A program made the position numbers and the translations under genes. This document shows, one piece after another, positions 1 through 8,815 of a stretch of 64,000 nt of DNA (its first letter is position 1; each line of letters starts with the position of its first letter). The DNA is from Flexivirga endophytica. GTDB lineage: Bacteria > Actinomycetota > Actinomycetes > Actinomycetales > Dermatophilaceae. The stretch lies in the NCBI RefSeq assembly GCF_014640635.1, contig NZ_BMHI01000002.1:124001-188000 (forward strand). The letters are read 5' to 3'. The notes under the pieces were generated by a model that saw nothing but the letters and a program-made list of their open reading frames with translations, searched no databases and was not told the DNA's origin.

Positions 1-192
1 ATCACCGGCACCGCTGCGACGCAGGCCGGGTTCACGTATGGCGATGTGCGCTCGTCGTTCGACGGCCATGAGATCTGCGACAGCGACCGTTGGCTGCACT
101 CGGTGAACTTCCTGGACATCGAGGAGTCCTACCACCCGACGGCGGAAGGTCAGGCCAACGGCTACTTGCCGGTCTTCGCTGCCAAGGCCTGA
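1..192 (+). CDS. SGNH/GDSL-type esterase, C-terminal fragment
   Basis: The window opens inside this gene; 63 codons and the stop are present. The frame ends in a YHPTAEGQANGY segment, the usual C-terminal block of actinobacterial secreted SGNH hydrolases, where the His of HPT is the catalytic base. A GHEIC segment upstream is also typical, its Cys usually being in a disulfide. The nucleophile Ser and the signal peptide lie outside the window. Known members hydrolyse esters or lipids outside the cell; the substrate cannot be told from this part. Copies of the dispersed motif GTATGGCG lie inside the gene and just after its stop. Confidence 0.8.
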   Translation: MTGTAATQAGFTYGDVRSSFDGHEICDSDRWLHSVNFLDIEESYHPTAEGQANGYLPVFAAKA

Positions 193-260
193 GCGCCATA
201 CTCGCTAGGCTTCCGGTACGGCGGCTCCCGAGGAGGGACCCGGTGCGGGAGGTGTGAGGT

Positions 261-1184
261 ATGACGGACGGCGACGCGTTCGAGCGCCTCGTCGCACTGC
301 TGACCGCCGCGCCGAACTCGCTGACGGCTCCGGCCGCCGAGCTCGCCGCGGGGCTGCACTACTCACGCTTCCACTTCGAGCGCATCGTGACCGCTATCGC
401 GGGCGAGACGCCGACGGCGTTCCGGCGGCGAATTCTGTTGGAACGAGCGGCATACCGGATGATCCGGACCGAGCGGACCCTGCTGGAGATCGCACAGGAG
501 GCAGACTTCTCCTCCAACGCGGCGTTCACCCGCGCGTTCGACCGGGCCTACGGTCTGCCGCCGTCGCGATGGCGGGAGCGGCCCACCAAGTTCCAGCTGG
601 CCAGCCCCAACGACGTGCACTTCCATCCGCCGGCCGGTCTGCGGCTACCGGCGCGATCCGCTGCTGCCGCAACGGATGTCACCCAGGAGTCGGTGCGGCA
701 TCACGCCTGGCTGGTCGGCGAACTGGTCGAGCGCGCGACTCGACTGACCGGCGCGCAACTCGACGCGCAGCTGCCGATGCAGATCGACGGCATCGACGGA
801 GATTCGTTGCGCTGGTTGCTTTCTCGGCTGATTGGGCAGATGGAGATGTGGCTCGCTGCGATGAACGACCGCGAATACGATTTCACCGTCGAGGACGCCG
901 AGTCGGTCAGCTCCATGCGGCGTCGCGTCGCGCGGATCGGGCCGGAGTTCGTGTCGTCCGTGGCGAGCGTGGATGCCGAAAACCATTGGGACGAAACGTT
1001 CGTCGATGCCTTCTCCCAGCCACCGCAAGTCGTCACGTATGCCGGGATGGTCGCCCACGTGCTCACCTTCTCGGCGCACCACCGGCTGCTCGCGCTCGAT
1101 CGGTTGCGGGCCTTCGGCATCACCGACCTCGGGTATGGCGACCCGAAGTACTGGTTCGGCGAGGAGCCGTCCGGTCGGAGCTGA
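261..1184 (+). CDS. AraC-family regulator fused to a DinB-like domain
   Basis: 307 residues. Residues about 8-105 form an N-terminal AraC/XylS DNA-binding domain with two HTH units (first around HYSRFHFERIV, second around LLEIAQEADFSSNAAF, then AFDRAYGLPPSRWR). Residues about 130-300 form a DinB/YfiT-like four-helix bundle (VRHHAWLVGEL, ISLRWLLS-type helices, C-terminal HVLTFSAHHRLLAL and GYGDPKYWF). In such fusions the DinB part is thought to sense a small molecule or thiol stress; this is inference. The start is ATG with GGAGG 10 nt upstream. The HIT-like gene follows on the same strand 65 nt later and may be co-transcribed. Confidence 0.85.
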   Translation: MTDGDAFERLVALLTAAPNSLTAPAAELAAGLHYSRFHFERIVTAIAGETPTAFRRRILLERAAYRMIRTERTLLEIAQEADFSSNAAFTRAFDRAYGLPPSRWRERPTKFQLASPNDVHFHPPAGLRLPARSAAAATDVTQESVRHHAWLVGELVERATRLTGAQLDAQLPMQIDGIDGDSLRWLLSRLIGQMEMWLAAMNDREYDFTVEDAESVSSMRRRVARIGPEFVSSVASVDAENHWDETFVDAFSQPPQVVTYAGMVAHVLTFSAHHRLLALDRLRAFGITDLGYGDPKYWFGEEPSGRS

Positions 1185-1249
1185 GTGCATCGGCGAGGAT
1201 GCCGAACTCGATCAAGCCGAGTGCGTCCGAACGCGGCACGCTGATCGAC

Positions 1250-1735
1250 ATGGAAACGACACGGACTGTTATCGAAGCGGCACCCGGCGCCGCCCCCGAA
1301 TCCCCCGAACCGGGCCGAGACTGCTGGTTCTGCCAGGACGCCATACGCACCGATCCGCCGCCCGGCGGATGGCTGCTCGACGACGGCATCTGGCGTGCCG
1401 GCGCAGCTCCGGTCGGGATGGCCGCGGCCGGCACCGTGGTGCTGGAAGCGAAGCGGCATGTCCAGGACCAGTCCGGTTTCGACACGCGCGAGGCCATCAC
1501 GTTCGTGCCGTCGCTGGGCGCCGTCCTCACCGCGATGCGCGCCGGGCTGGGCTGTGACCGCGTCTATCAGTGGTCGACCATGGCGGCATACCCGCACTTC
1601 CACGTCTGGCTCATCCCGTGGTGGCAGACCTCGGCGCACGAGGGGCCGGCGCACCTGCTCGACACGGTCGAGTCACCCGCCACCGAAGCGGACGTGACGG
1701 CAGCGACGGCGCGCATCGCGCAGGCGTTGCGCTAG
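1250..1735 (+). CDS. HIT-like (histidine triad) protein with an altered triad
   Basis: 161 residues. An N-terminal CWFC pair (Cys25, Cys28) resembles the zinc-binding start of HIT hydrolases, and the C-terminal half has YPHFHVWLIP at the place of the HxHxHxx active site. The third position is Trp120, not His, while the middle His (His118, nucleophile in the family) is kept. HIT proteins hydrolyse nucleoside phosphoramidates or dinucleotides; activity here is uncertain. The start is not fixed: an in-frame ATG lies at 1199, and neither has a clear ribosome-binding site. It follows the AraC-DinB gene. Confidence 0.65.
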   Translation: METTRTVIEAAPGAAPESPEPGRDCWFCQDAIRTDPPPGGWLLDDGIWRAGAAPVGMAAAGTVVLEAKRHVQDQSGFDTREAITFVPSLGAVLTAMRAGLGCDRVYQWSTMAAYPHFHVWLIPWWQTSAHEGPAHLLDTVESPATEADVTAATARIAQALR

Positions 1736-1749
1736 TCGAACGAAGTCCG

Positions 1750-3258
1750 TCAGTCGCGGCGACGACGCAGGCGCCACCCGGCGCCCGCACTGCCGGCGCC
1801 GACGAAGAGCAACGCGGCAGCGAGCCCGGCGCCGACCGTCGTGTTGGACGACGGCCCGGAGTCGCCGTCGGTGATGATGACCGGCCCGGACGAGATCGGT
1901 GTGCTCGACCCACCGGCGGGAGCCGTCGTCGGTGGGTTCGTCGGTGAGGCGCTCGGCGGACTGGTCGGCCTGGTCGGCGGCTGGTACTTCTCCGGCGCGA
2001 GCGAGTTGCCGGGTGCGATGTTGCCGCAGCTGGACGGCGCTTGGGCGCCGGCGAACCTTGCAGCGAGCCAGCCCAGGGCACTGGTCGCCCAGGTGGTGAC
2101 CGCGCCGGTGTGCCCGGTGTTGTCGACCTGCTGGTACTGGATCGCATTGTTCGCCGTGCAGTACTGCCGGGCCAGCGACCGCACGTCGCCGGAGATCATC
2201 ACGCCGTCCCCGGGTCCGATCCCCGGCTTGTCGCCGATCGTGCCCTCCTCGTCGGCGCCGGACGCCTGCACGATCGACATCGGGATGCTCGGGGTCGGCC
2301 GGCTGCCGAGGTTGAGCTTGTTGGCCACCCTGACGAACTCCTTGATGGAGTCGGGGTTCGCGTACTCCGGTTTTACCAGCTGCTTCCAGGTCAGGCCGGG
2401 GTACTGGCCCACGACGTCACCGATGATCGCGTTCTGCATCGAGTTCATCAGTTTCTTGCCGTATGGCGACAGGTATCGGTCGAAGTCGATGCCGTAAGCG
2501 CGAGCGACTCCGATGAGCGCCATCGGGGCGATCCCCGCCCACTGCTTGCTGCCGTCGACATACCGCAGGTTCCGCGCCGGAGCGACCAGCAGGCCGCCCT
2601 CGGAGGCTCCCACCAGGTTCTTGTTGACGTCCGGCGCGTAGGTCGGGGCGAGCACAGCGGCCCAGTCGGCGCCGATCGCGCCGCCGGAGTAGCCGGCCAG
2701 CCCGACCTTGGTGCTGGCGTTGAGGCCGGTGTCCTTGGAGCGGGTGGCGGCCCGGATGGAGTCCAGCGACACGGTGCCGTACTCCGGCCCGGCCGCGAAA
2801 TCCGCTGTGGGGCCTTGCGAATCGGGTTCGATGACTGTGTAACCCTGGCTGAGGAAGATGCTGATCAGTTGCGTCTCGTAGGTGGTCTTGCCGGCGGCGA
2901 CCAGTCGCGACGGGCCGTCCTCGGGGTTGAGCGAGTCGTATGCCGACTCGTACGAGATCGCCGCTCCTGCCTTCGGACTCGCCGGTTTGTAGATCGACGT
3001 GACGGCTGCGTTCGCGCGGCCACGCGCGTCGGTCGAGCGGTAGAGCAACTGGACGACGGAGACATTGTTGCCGCTGATCGGATAGCTCAGGGTCCGGCTC
3101 TTCAGGATCGCGCCCGGTTTGTATGACGACAGCGGTTTGCTGCCGGAATAGCTGAAGAACGGATCGGTGGTGGCCGCACGCGCCGGAGCTCCGGCGCTGG
3201 CGAAGACGGTGCTGGCGGTGACCACTGCGAGTGACGTGCCGACAAGGATTCGTTTCAC
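1750..3258 (-). CDS. Secretory lipase (LIP family) with C-terminal wall/membrane anchor
   Basis: 502 residues from a GTG preceded by GGGAG; the frame is open further upstream but the signal peptide begins here. Residues 1-28 are a signal peptide ending in ARA-A. The mature part is an alpha/beta hydrolase of the secretory lipase family (PF03583), with nucleophile Ser191 in GYSGG, an SNIxEP-like Asp in the TVIEPDSQGP segment and the catalytic His in NTGHTG. After about residue 420 there is a Pro/Thr/Ser-rich linker, then a hydrophobic helix and RLRRRRD, an anchor-like tail without LPXTG. It likely cleaves triacylglycerols or esters at the cell surface. Transcribed convergently to the HIT-like gene. 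Confidence 0.85.
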   Translation of the reverse strand: MKRILVGTSLAVVTASTVFASAGAPARAATTDPFFSYSGSKPLSSYKPGAILKSRTLSYPISGNNVSVVQLLYRSTDARGRANAAVTSIYKPASPKAGAAISYESAYDSLNPEDGPSRLVAAGKTTYETQLISIFLSQGYTVIEPDSQGPTADFAAGPEYGTVSLDSIRAATRSKDTGLNASTKVGLAGYSGGAIGADWAAVLAPTYAPDVNKNLVGASEGGLLVAPARNLRYVDGSKQWAGIAPMALIGVARAYGIDFDRYLSPYGKKLMNSMQNAIIGDVVGQYPGLTWKQLVKPEYANPDSIKEFVRVANKLNLGSRPTPSIPMSIVQASGADEEGTIGDKPGIGPGDGVMISGDVRSLARQYCTANNAIQYQQVDNTGHTGAVTTWATSALGWLAARFAGAQAPSSCGNIAPGNSLAPEKYQPPTRPTSPPSASPTNPPTTAPAGGSSTPISSGPVIITDGDSGPSSNTTVGAGLAAALLFVGAGSAGAGWRLRRRRD

Positions 3259-3446
3259 GGCCCTGGCTCCCAAACCTCGAGGAAGCGCGTGGCAGCGCGT
3301 TCCTGGCGATGAACGAAATCGAACGTAGCAGCGCCGGTGCCATGCCGCCGGGGTTTCCACGACAAGCCCTACGACACCTACGGACCGGCCCGAAGTCGCC
3401 TAAAGCGATCAAGTCGGCCGACGGCGTTCCGCGGCACGCTTGGTGC

Positions 3447-4382
3447 ATGGACACCACATCGGACTCAGCAGACTCGACGACCCCGCGGACCGCGGACGCG
3501 GAAGCGGCGGCAGATGGTGGCCCGCTCGCCGGACAGATCGTGCTGATCGCCGGCGCCTCGCGCGGCCTCGGCCGGGCCTGCGCCATCGAATTCGCAGCAG
3601 CCGGAGCGTATGTCGTGTGCACCGGCCGCAGCACCCGGTCGGCCCCGACGCACCACGAACCGGCCGACCTCACCCTCGAGCGGACCGTCGACGAGGTGGA
3701 GGCGCAGGGCGGGCACGGTGAGTGGCATCGGTGCGACCACACCGATCCCGTCCAGGTCGAAGACCTGGTGCGTGACGTCGTCGACCGGCACGGACGGATC
3801 GACATACTCGTCAACAACGCCTGGGGCGGGCACGACCACCACGATCAACCCGGTGGTGAGGAGGTGTGGGACGAGCCGCTGGATCAGTTCAGGGCGATGC
3901 TGCTCGGCGGTGCGTATTCGGACTTCGTCACCTCGATGCTCACCCTGAAGCTCGCGATGGCGCCGGCCGGCAAGGGGCTCATCCTGACGTCGACCTGGCA
4001 CACACCCGAGCCGCCGGCCTGGCTGCCCTACGAGTCGAGCAAGGCCGCCAAGAACCGGCTGGTCTACGCGCTCGGCTATCACCTGCAGCCCAAGGGGATC
4101 CCGGCGATCGCGGTCGCGCCGGGCTGGATGCGCACCGAGTTGATGGAGGCGAAGGTCCCCGCGGAGGAGCTCGCCGGCAACACCGAGTCACCGCGGTATG
4201 CCGCGCGGGTGATGGTCGCGCTCGCGACCGACCCGAAGGTGCAGCGGTTCAGCGGTCAGGTCGTCGACGTGGGCGAACTTGCCGTCGCGTATGGCGTCAC
4301 CGATCTGGACGGAACGCAGCCGCAGCCCAACGCCGGTCGCTTCGAGCCGAGCCGCGCGCTCCCGCCACACCCCGAGGGCTGA
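3447..4382 (+). CDS. Short-chain dehydrogenase/reductase
   Basis: 311 residues. A 25-residue Asp/Thr-rich N-terminal extension is followed by a Rossmann fold: nucleotide loop GASRGLG (36-42), NNAW (about 123-126) and the catalytic Tyr195-x-x-x-Lys199 in YESSK, with Ser182 upstream. It is an NAD(P)-dependent oxidoreductase; the substrate is unknown. The ATG at 3447 is chosen because the upstream extension of the open frame is antisense to the start of the lipase gene. It is divergent from that gene and ends at a strong bidirectional terminator. Confidence 0.85.
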   Translation: MDTTSDSADSTTPRTADAEAAADGGPLAGQIVLIAGASRGLGRACAIEFAAAGAYVVCTGRSTRSAPTHHEPADLTLERTVDEVEAQGGHGEWHRCDHTDPVQVEDLVRDVVDRHGRIDILVNNAWGGHDHHDQPGGEEVWDEPLDQFRAMLLGGAYSDFVTSMLTLKLAMAPAGKGLILTSTWHTPEPPAWLPYESSKAAKNRLVYALGYHLQPKGIPAIAVAPGWMRTELMEAKVPAEELAGNTESPRYAARVMVALATDPKVQRFSGQVVDVGELAVAYGVTDLDGTQPQPNAGRFEPSRALPPHPEG

Positions 4383-4383
4383 C

Positions 4384-4486
4384 TTCTCGCCGAGAGGACA
4401 GGCGATGACCGACAGGACACCCGATTTCGGCCGAAATCCGCCAGATCGCCTGTCCTGTCGATATTCCGCTGTCCTCTCGGCGAGAA
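4384..4486. repeat. Nested inverted repeat between convergent genes
   Basis: Outer arms of 18 nt (4384-4401 and 4469-4486, reading TTCTCGCCGAGAGGACAG and its complement) are perfect. Inside lie a second complementary pair (CGACAGGACA at 4410-4419 with TGTCCTGTCG at 4451-4460) and a central 14-nt perfect palindrome ATTTCGGCCGAAAT (4424-4437). The right arm touches the terminator that follows. It could be a small REP- or MITE-like element or an elaborate transcript end; I see no second copy in the window. Confidence 0.7.
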
Positions 4487-4533
4487 CGGCAGTGCCCCGC
4501 AACGAAGAAATTCGTCTGCGGGGCACTGCCGTT
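4485..4533. terminator. Bidirectional terminator between SDR and ino1
   Basis: Arms 4485-4501 and 4517-4533 pair perfectly over 17 bp (AACGGCAGTGCCCCGCA) and continue inward as ACGAA/TTCGT around a GAAA loop with one bulged C, giving a 22-bp stem. It lies after the stops of two convergent genes. Confidence 0.85.
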
Positions 4534-4558
4534 TCTGCGAGGAGTCAGAGCAATGGAC

Positions 4559-5650
4559 TCAGCGCTGCTCGGTGCCCGCGATGAACGCCTCGAGCTTCTC
4601 GCGGCCGAGGCTGTCCTCGCGCTGCTCGGGCGGGGACTTCATCAGGTAGGACGAGGCCGACAGCAGCGGGCCGCCGATGCCACGGTCCTTGGCGATCTTC
4701 GCGGCGCGGATCGCGTCGATGATGATGCCGGCGGAGTTGGGGGAGTCCCAGACCTCGAGCTTGTACTCCAGGTTCAGCGGAACGTCACCGAACGCGCGAC
4801 CCTCGAGGCGGACGTAGGCCCACTTGCGGTCGTCGAGCCACTGCACGTAGTCCGACGGGCCGATGTGGACGTTGCGACCGTCCTTGATGCCGGCCAGCGG
4901 GCCGCTCAGGTTGGAAGTCACGGCCTGGGTCTTGGAGACCTTCTTGGACTCCAGGCGCTCGCGCTCGAGCATGTTCTTGAAGTCCATGTTGCCGCCGACG
5001 TTGAGCTGGTAGGTGCGGTCCAGCGTGACACCGCGGTCCTCGAAGAGACGGGCCATGACGCGGTGGGTGATGGTCGCGCCGACCTGGCTCTTGATGTCGT
5101 CACCGACGATCGGGACACCGGCGTCCTCGAACTTCTTGGCCCACTCGGGGTCGGAGGCGATGAAGACCGGCAGGGCGTTGACGAACGCGACGCCCGCGTC
5201 GATGGCGCACTGTGCGTAGAACTTGTCCGCCTGCTCGGAGCCGACCGGCAGGTACGAGACGAGCACGTCGACCTTGGCGTCCTTGAGCGTCTGGACGACG
5301 TCGACCGGCTCGCTGTCGGCCTCGGTGATCGTCATCGCGTAGTACTTGCCGATGCCGTCGAGCGTGGTGCCGCGCTGCACGGTGACACCGGTCGGCGGGA
5401 CGTCCGCGATCTTGATGGTGTTGTTCTCGCTGGCGGTGATCGCCTCGGAGAGGTCGAAGCCGACCTTCTTGGCGTCGACGTCGAACGCGGCGACGAACTC
5501 GACGTCGTTGACGTGGTATTCGCCGAACTTCACGTGCATCAGACCCGGCACAGTCGTGTCGGCCGCCGCATCCTTGTAGTACTCAACGCCCTGCACGAGC
5601 GAGCTCGCACAGTTGCCGACGCCCACGATGGCGACGCGAATGGATCCCAT
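4559..5650 (-). CDS. ino1: Inositol-1-phosphate synthase (myo-inositol-3-phosphate synthase)
   Basis: 363 residues, full length for the actinobacterial form. It converts glucose 6-phosphate to 1L-myo-inositol 1-phosphate with bound NAD, the entry step to phosphatidylinositol and mycothiol. The N-terminal NAD-binding loop reads [11 protein letters not shown], and the family blocks [21 protein letters not shown] and [14 protein letters not shown] are present. The start ATG has AGGAG upstream and follows the padR stop by 3 nt, so the two form an operon. The same padR-ino1 order is found in Mycobacterium (Rv0047c-Rv0046c). Confidence 0.97.
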   Translation of the reverse strand: MGSIRVAIVGVGNCASSLVQGVEYYKDAAADTTVPGLMHVKFGEYHVNDVEFVAAFDVDAKKVGFDLSEAITASENNTIKIADVPPTGVTVQRGTTLDGIGKYYAMTITEADSEPVDVVQTLKDAKVDVLVSYLPVGSEQADKFYAQCAIDAGVAFVNALPVFIASDPEWAKKFEDAGVPIVGDDIKSQVGATITHRVMARLFEDRGVTLDRTYQLNVGGNMDFKNMLERERLESKKVSKTQAVTSNLSGPLAGIKDGRNVHIGPSDYVQWLDDRKWAYVRLEGRAFGDVPLNLEYKLEVWDSPNSAGIIIDAIRAAKIAKDRGIGGPLLSASSYLMKSPPEQREDSLGREKLEAFIAGTEQR

Positions 5651-5653
5651 TTC

Positions 5654-6313
5654 CTACTCCTTGTCGGATTCTTCGGTGGGGTCGGAGGCATGCTCCGGTG
5701 TCTCCCCATCGACCGGCTGGCCGGCTGACGCCGCCGTGCCGGGATTGGTGGTGCGGTATGCCGAACGCTCCGTCTCGATCAACTCCGACAACCAGCGCAC
5801 TTCGCGCTCGGTCGACTCGAGGCCGTGACGGTGCAACTCGGCGGTGTATTTGTCGGTGCGCTCACGACGTTGACGGGACTGCTCCCGCGAGTCGTCCAGG
5901 CGCTCCTCCAGCCGGCTCCGGCGACCCTCCAGGATGCGCAATCGCACATCGCTGCTGGCTCGGCCGAAGAAGGCGAAGTGGACGTCGAAGTTCTCGTCCT
6001 CCCACGAGGCAGGGCCCGTTTGGGCCATGAGCGTCTGGAACTGCTCCTTGCCCTCCGCGGTCAGCTCATAGGTGATCTTGCCGCGCTTGCCGCCGAGCCC
6101 GGGGACCTGTCGGTCCTGATTGCCGGAGGCGCGCTCACTGATCCAGCCGCGCTCGACCAGGCCGCGAAGGCACGGGTAGAGCGAGCCGAACGACACTGCA
6201 CGGAAGGCACCGAGCACGCCCGACAACTGCTTGCGCAGCTCGTAACCGTGCAGGGGCTGGTCGTGCAGCAGACCCAGGATCGCGAGCTCGAGGATGGCGC
6301 CACGACGTGACAT
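5654..6313 (-). CDS. PadR-family transcriptional regulator
   Basis: 219 residues. The N-terminal winged helix (AILELAILGLLHDQPLHGYEL, then SLYPCLRGLVERGWI) is a classic PadR domain. The C-terminal part (about 100-185) is helical and rich in Arg and Glu, as in the dimerisation arm of the family, and is followed by an acidic tail. ATG at 6313 has AGGAGG 7 nt upstream; the frame upstream is not used. It heads the operon with ino1 and probably represses it through the palindrome at 6370-6392. Confidence 0.9.
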   Translation of the reverse strand: MSRRGAILELAILGLLHDQPLHGYELRKQLSGVLGAFRAVSFGSLYPCLRGLVERGWISERASGNQDRQVPGLGGKRGKITYELTAEGKEQFQTLMAQTGPASWEDENFDVHFAFFGRASSDVRLRILEGRRSRLEERLDDSREQSRQRRERTDKYTAELHRHGLESTEREVRWLSELIETERSAYRTTNPGTAASAGQPVDGETPEHASDPTEESDKE

Positions 6314-6369
6314 GTGGGACCTCCTTGTAGCTCGTGTTCCGGTGGGTGTGAGAGCGAGCATACCGCACT

Positions 6370-6392
6370 CGATGTATCGACTCGATACATCG
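6370..6392. promoter_or_regulatory. Probable PadR operator
   Basis: Perfect 10-bp arms CGATGTATCG and CGATACATCG around ACT. The ATGTAT...ATACAT core is the known PadR-type operator pattern. It lies 57 nt before the padR start and 65 nt before the penicillin-binding protein start, so it may act on both divergent units. Confidence 0.75.
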
Positions 6393-6457
6393 GCCAGAAC
6401 CGCGAGTCGCTGCCGCGCAATTGCCGGGTTGTCCGCACGGGCGGTTACCCTTCATCG

Positions 6458-8767
6458 GTGACAGATGAGCAGGATGGGGCCGCTCGCGGCGACGCCGAGG
6501 GCAATGCCGAGCGTGGACCGCGCGGCAGCCGGCGATCCGCTGCAGCCGCTGCCGGGGGCCGCGGCCGACGCCGCAAGAAGGAGCACGGCCTGGCGTTCAA
6601 GGTCTTCTGGCGCACGGTGCTCGGCCTGTTCGGCCTGTGCCTGCTGGGCTTCATCGCCCTGGTCGTCATCTACCTGCGCACCCCCATCCCGGCGGCGCAC
6701 GCCGACGCTTCCAAGCAGGTGTCGATCGTCTACTACAGCGACGGCAAGACCGAGCTCGGTCGCTTCAGCACCGTCAACCGCGAGGACGTCAAGCTGGCCA
6801 AGGTCCCCAAGACCGTCCGCTACGAATTCCTGGCCGCCGAGGACCGCGACTTCTACAAGAACTCCGGCGTCTCGGTCACCGGCACGCTGCGCGCGGCATG
6901 GAGCACACTGTCCGGTGGGCAGGAGCAGGGCGGCTCGACCATCACCCAGCAATACGTCAAGAACAACTTCCTCACCCAGGACCGCTCGGCCAAGCGCAAG
7001 GTCAAAGAGATCATGATCGCGCTCAAGGTCGACCGCAAGCTGTCCAAGGACGACATCCTCGAGGCCTACCTCAACAACATCTACTTCGGTCGCGGCGCCT
7101 ACGGCATACAGGCCGCTTCGCAGGCCTACTTCGGCGTCGACGTCAACGAGCTCGACGCCAGCCAGGGCGCGTTCCTCGCGTCGGTCATCAACGCCCCGGG
7201 GCTCTACGACCCGCAGTACGGAAAGGCCGCCGAGACCCGCGCCAACGCGCGGATGACCTACGTGCTCGACGGCATGGTCAAGGAGGGCTGGCTGTCGGCG
7301 GCCCGGCGCGCGAAGGCGCACATGCCGCAGTTCAAGAAGTACGACCCGCACGCCCAGCAGGTCTCGGGCCCGAGCGGTTACATCGTGGCCGACGTGCGCG
7401 CCGAGCTGGAGAAGAAGCTCAAGCTCAAGCCGGAGGACATCGACCGCGGCGGGTTGCGCATCACCACCACGATCGACAAGGGCTCCCAGAAGGCGGCCGT
7501 AGCCGCGGTGCACAAGAACATCCCGACCCAGACCGCTCGCCTCGACGCATTGCACACGGGCCTGGTCGCGGAGAAGCCGGACGGCGCCGTCGTCGCGATG
7601 TATGGCGGCGAGGACATCAGCAAGAACGCCTACAACTCGGCGACCCGCGCGCAGCTGCAGGGCGGGTCGAGCTTCAAGGCGTTCGCGCTGGCCGCCGCGC
7701 TGCAGGACGGTATGACGCTGCAGACCAGGTTCAGCGGGGCGTCACCGTTGAAGGTCCAGGGTGCCAACGGGAAGTCGATCAAGGTCTACAACGACAACCA
7801 CGAGCAGTTCGGGATGCTCACGCTGGACCGCGCGTTCGCGGTGTCGTCCAACACCGCCTATGTGCGGCTCAACCAGGCGCTCGGCACCGGCAAGACACTG
7901 GCCGCGGCGCAGCAGCTCGGCATACCGGCCAACTCTCCGGACATGGACAACCCCAGCACGACCGACGTCCTGGGTAGTGCGGCCGTGCGCGTCATCGACA
8001 TGGCCAACGCCTACAACACGATCAGCGCCGAGGGCAAGAAGGCCGATCCTTACTTCATCAAGAAGGTCAGCAGTGTCGCCGGTGACTACAGCTACGACGC
8101 GCACCCCGACAGCAAGCAGGCGATCTCCAAGGACATCGCCGCCAACCTGGTCAACGGCATGACCGGACCGCTGAAGGACGCCGAGGGCACCGCCCACAAG
8201 ACCGCCGGGCAGCTGAATCGCCCCGCGGCCGGCAAGACCGGCACGTCGAGCTACTACAAATCGGCATGGTTCACCGGTTTCACCCCGGACCAGCTGACGG
8301 TCTCGGTGGGCATGTATGCCGGGAACGGCACCGTCAGCCTCGACAAGGCGACCCACAACGAGAGCTTCTACGGCGGCGACACCCCGGCCACCGTGTGGCT
8401 GGACTTCATGCGGGCCGCGCTCAAGGGCGAGAAGGTCGCCAAGCTGCCAGAGACCAAGGACGTCAAGCAGACGACCACCTATTCGCCGCCACCGGTGACC
8501 TCGACGACGCAGCCGCCGACCAGCACCACGTCCTCCACACCGAGCTCGACCAGCACCACCAGTTCCTCGTCCTCGTCCAGCAGCTCCAGCTCGTCGACCT
8601 CGTCCACGACGACGGAGCCGTCCCCGACGACGACCACCACGACGACCTCACCGCCGCCGAGCCCGACGTCGCGCCCGACCCCGACGCGACCGTCCGTGCC
8701 GATCACGCCGCCGCCGGTCGGCAACGGGGGCCAGCCGGAGTCGTCGGAGCCGCAGCCAACCCCGTGA
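6458..8767 (+). CDS. Class A penicillin-binding protein (glycosyltransferase/transpeptidase)
   Basis: 769 residues. A cytoplasmic basic N-terminus is followed by one membrane helix (about 49-73), a GT51 glycosyltransferase domain (catalytic Glu128 in EDRDF, GGSTITQQ near 158) and a transpeptidase domain with S404-S-F-K407, S463-S-N465 and K593-T-G. The C-terminal 90 residues are Ser/Thr/Pro-rich, a wall-spanning tail. It polymerises and cross-links peptidoglycan. The GTG at 6458 is chosen because TACCCT lies 6 nt upstream with no ribosome-binding site, as in leaderless genes; the frame remains open upstream. It corresponds in position to ponA1 of Mycobacterium. Confidence 0.93.
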   Translation: MTDEQDGAARGDAEGNAERGPRGSRRSAAAAAGGRGRRRKKEHGLAFKVFWRTVLGLFGLCLLGFIALVVIYLRTPIPAAHADASKQVSIVYYSDGKTELGRFSTVNREDVKLAKVPKTVRYEFLAAEDRDFYKNSGVSVTGTLRAAWSTLSGGQEQGGSTITQQYVKNNFLTQDRSAKRKVKEIMIALKVDRKLSKDDILEAYLNNIYFGRGAYGIQAASQAYFGVDVNELDASQGAFLASVINAPGLYDPQYGKAAETRANARMTYVLDGMVKEGWLSAARRAKAHMPQFKKYDPHAQQVSGPSGYIVADVRAELEKKLKLKPEDIDRGGLRITTTIDKGSQKAAVAAVHKNIPTQTARLDALHTGLVAEKPDGAVVAMYGGEDISKNAYNSATRAQLQGGSSFKAFALAAALQDGMTLQTRFSGASPLKVQGANGKSIKVYNDNHEQFGMLTLDRAFAVSSNTAYVRLNQALGTGKTLAAAQQLGIPANSPDMDNPSTTDVLGSAAVRVIDMANAYNTISAEGKKADPYFIKKVSSVAGDYSYDAHPDSKQAISKDIAANLVNGMTGPLKDAEGTAHKTAGQLNRPAAGKTGTSSYYKSAWFTGFTPDQLTVSVGMYAGNGTVSLDKATHNESFYGGDTPATVWLDFMRAALKGEKVAKLPETKDVKQTTTYSPPPVTSTTQPPTSTTSSTPSSTSTTSSSSSSSSSSSSTSSTTTEPSPTTTTTTTSPPPSPTSRPTPTRPSVPITPPPVGNGGQPESSEPQPTP

Positions 8768-8815
8768 CTCGGGGATCGCGCACTCGCGCCGGATCGGCGG
8801 GTTAGGCTCGCGCTC

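Noticed and set aside
2041-3126. Long open frames on the plus strand opposite the lipase
   Set aside because: Antisense shadows of the GC-rich lipase gene without ribosome-binding sites or protein-like composition.
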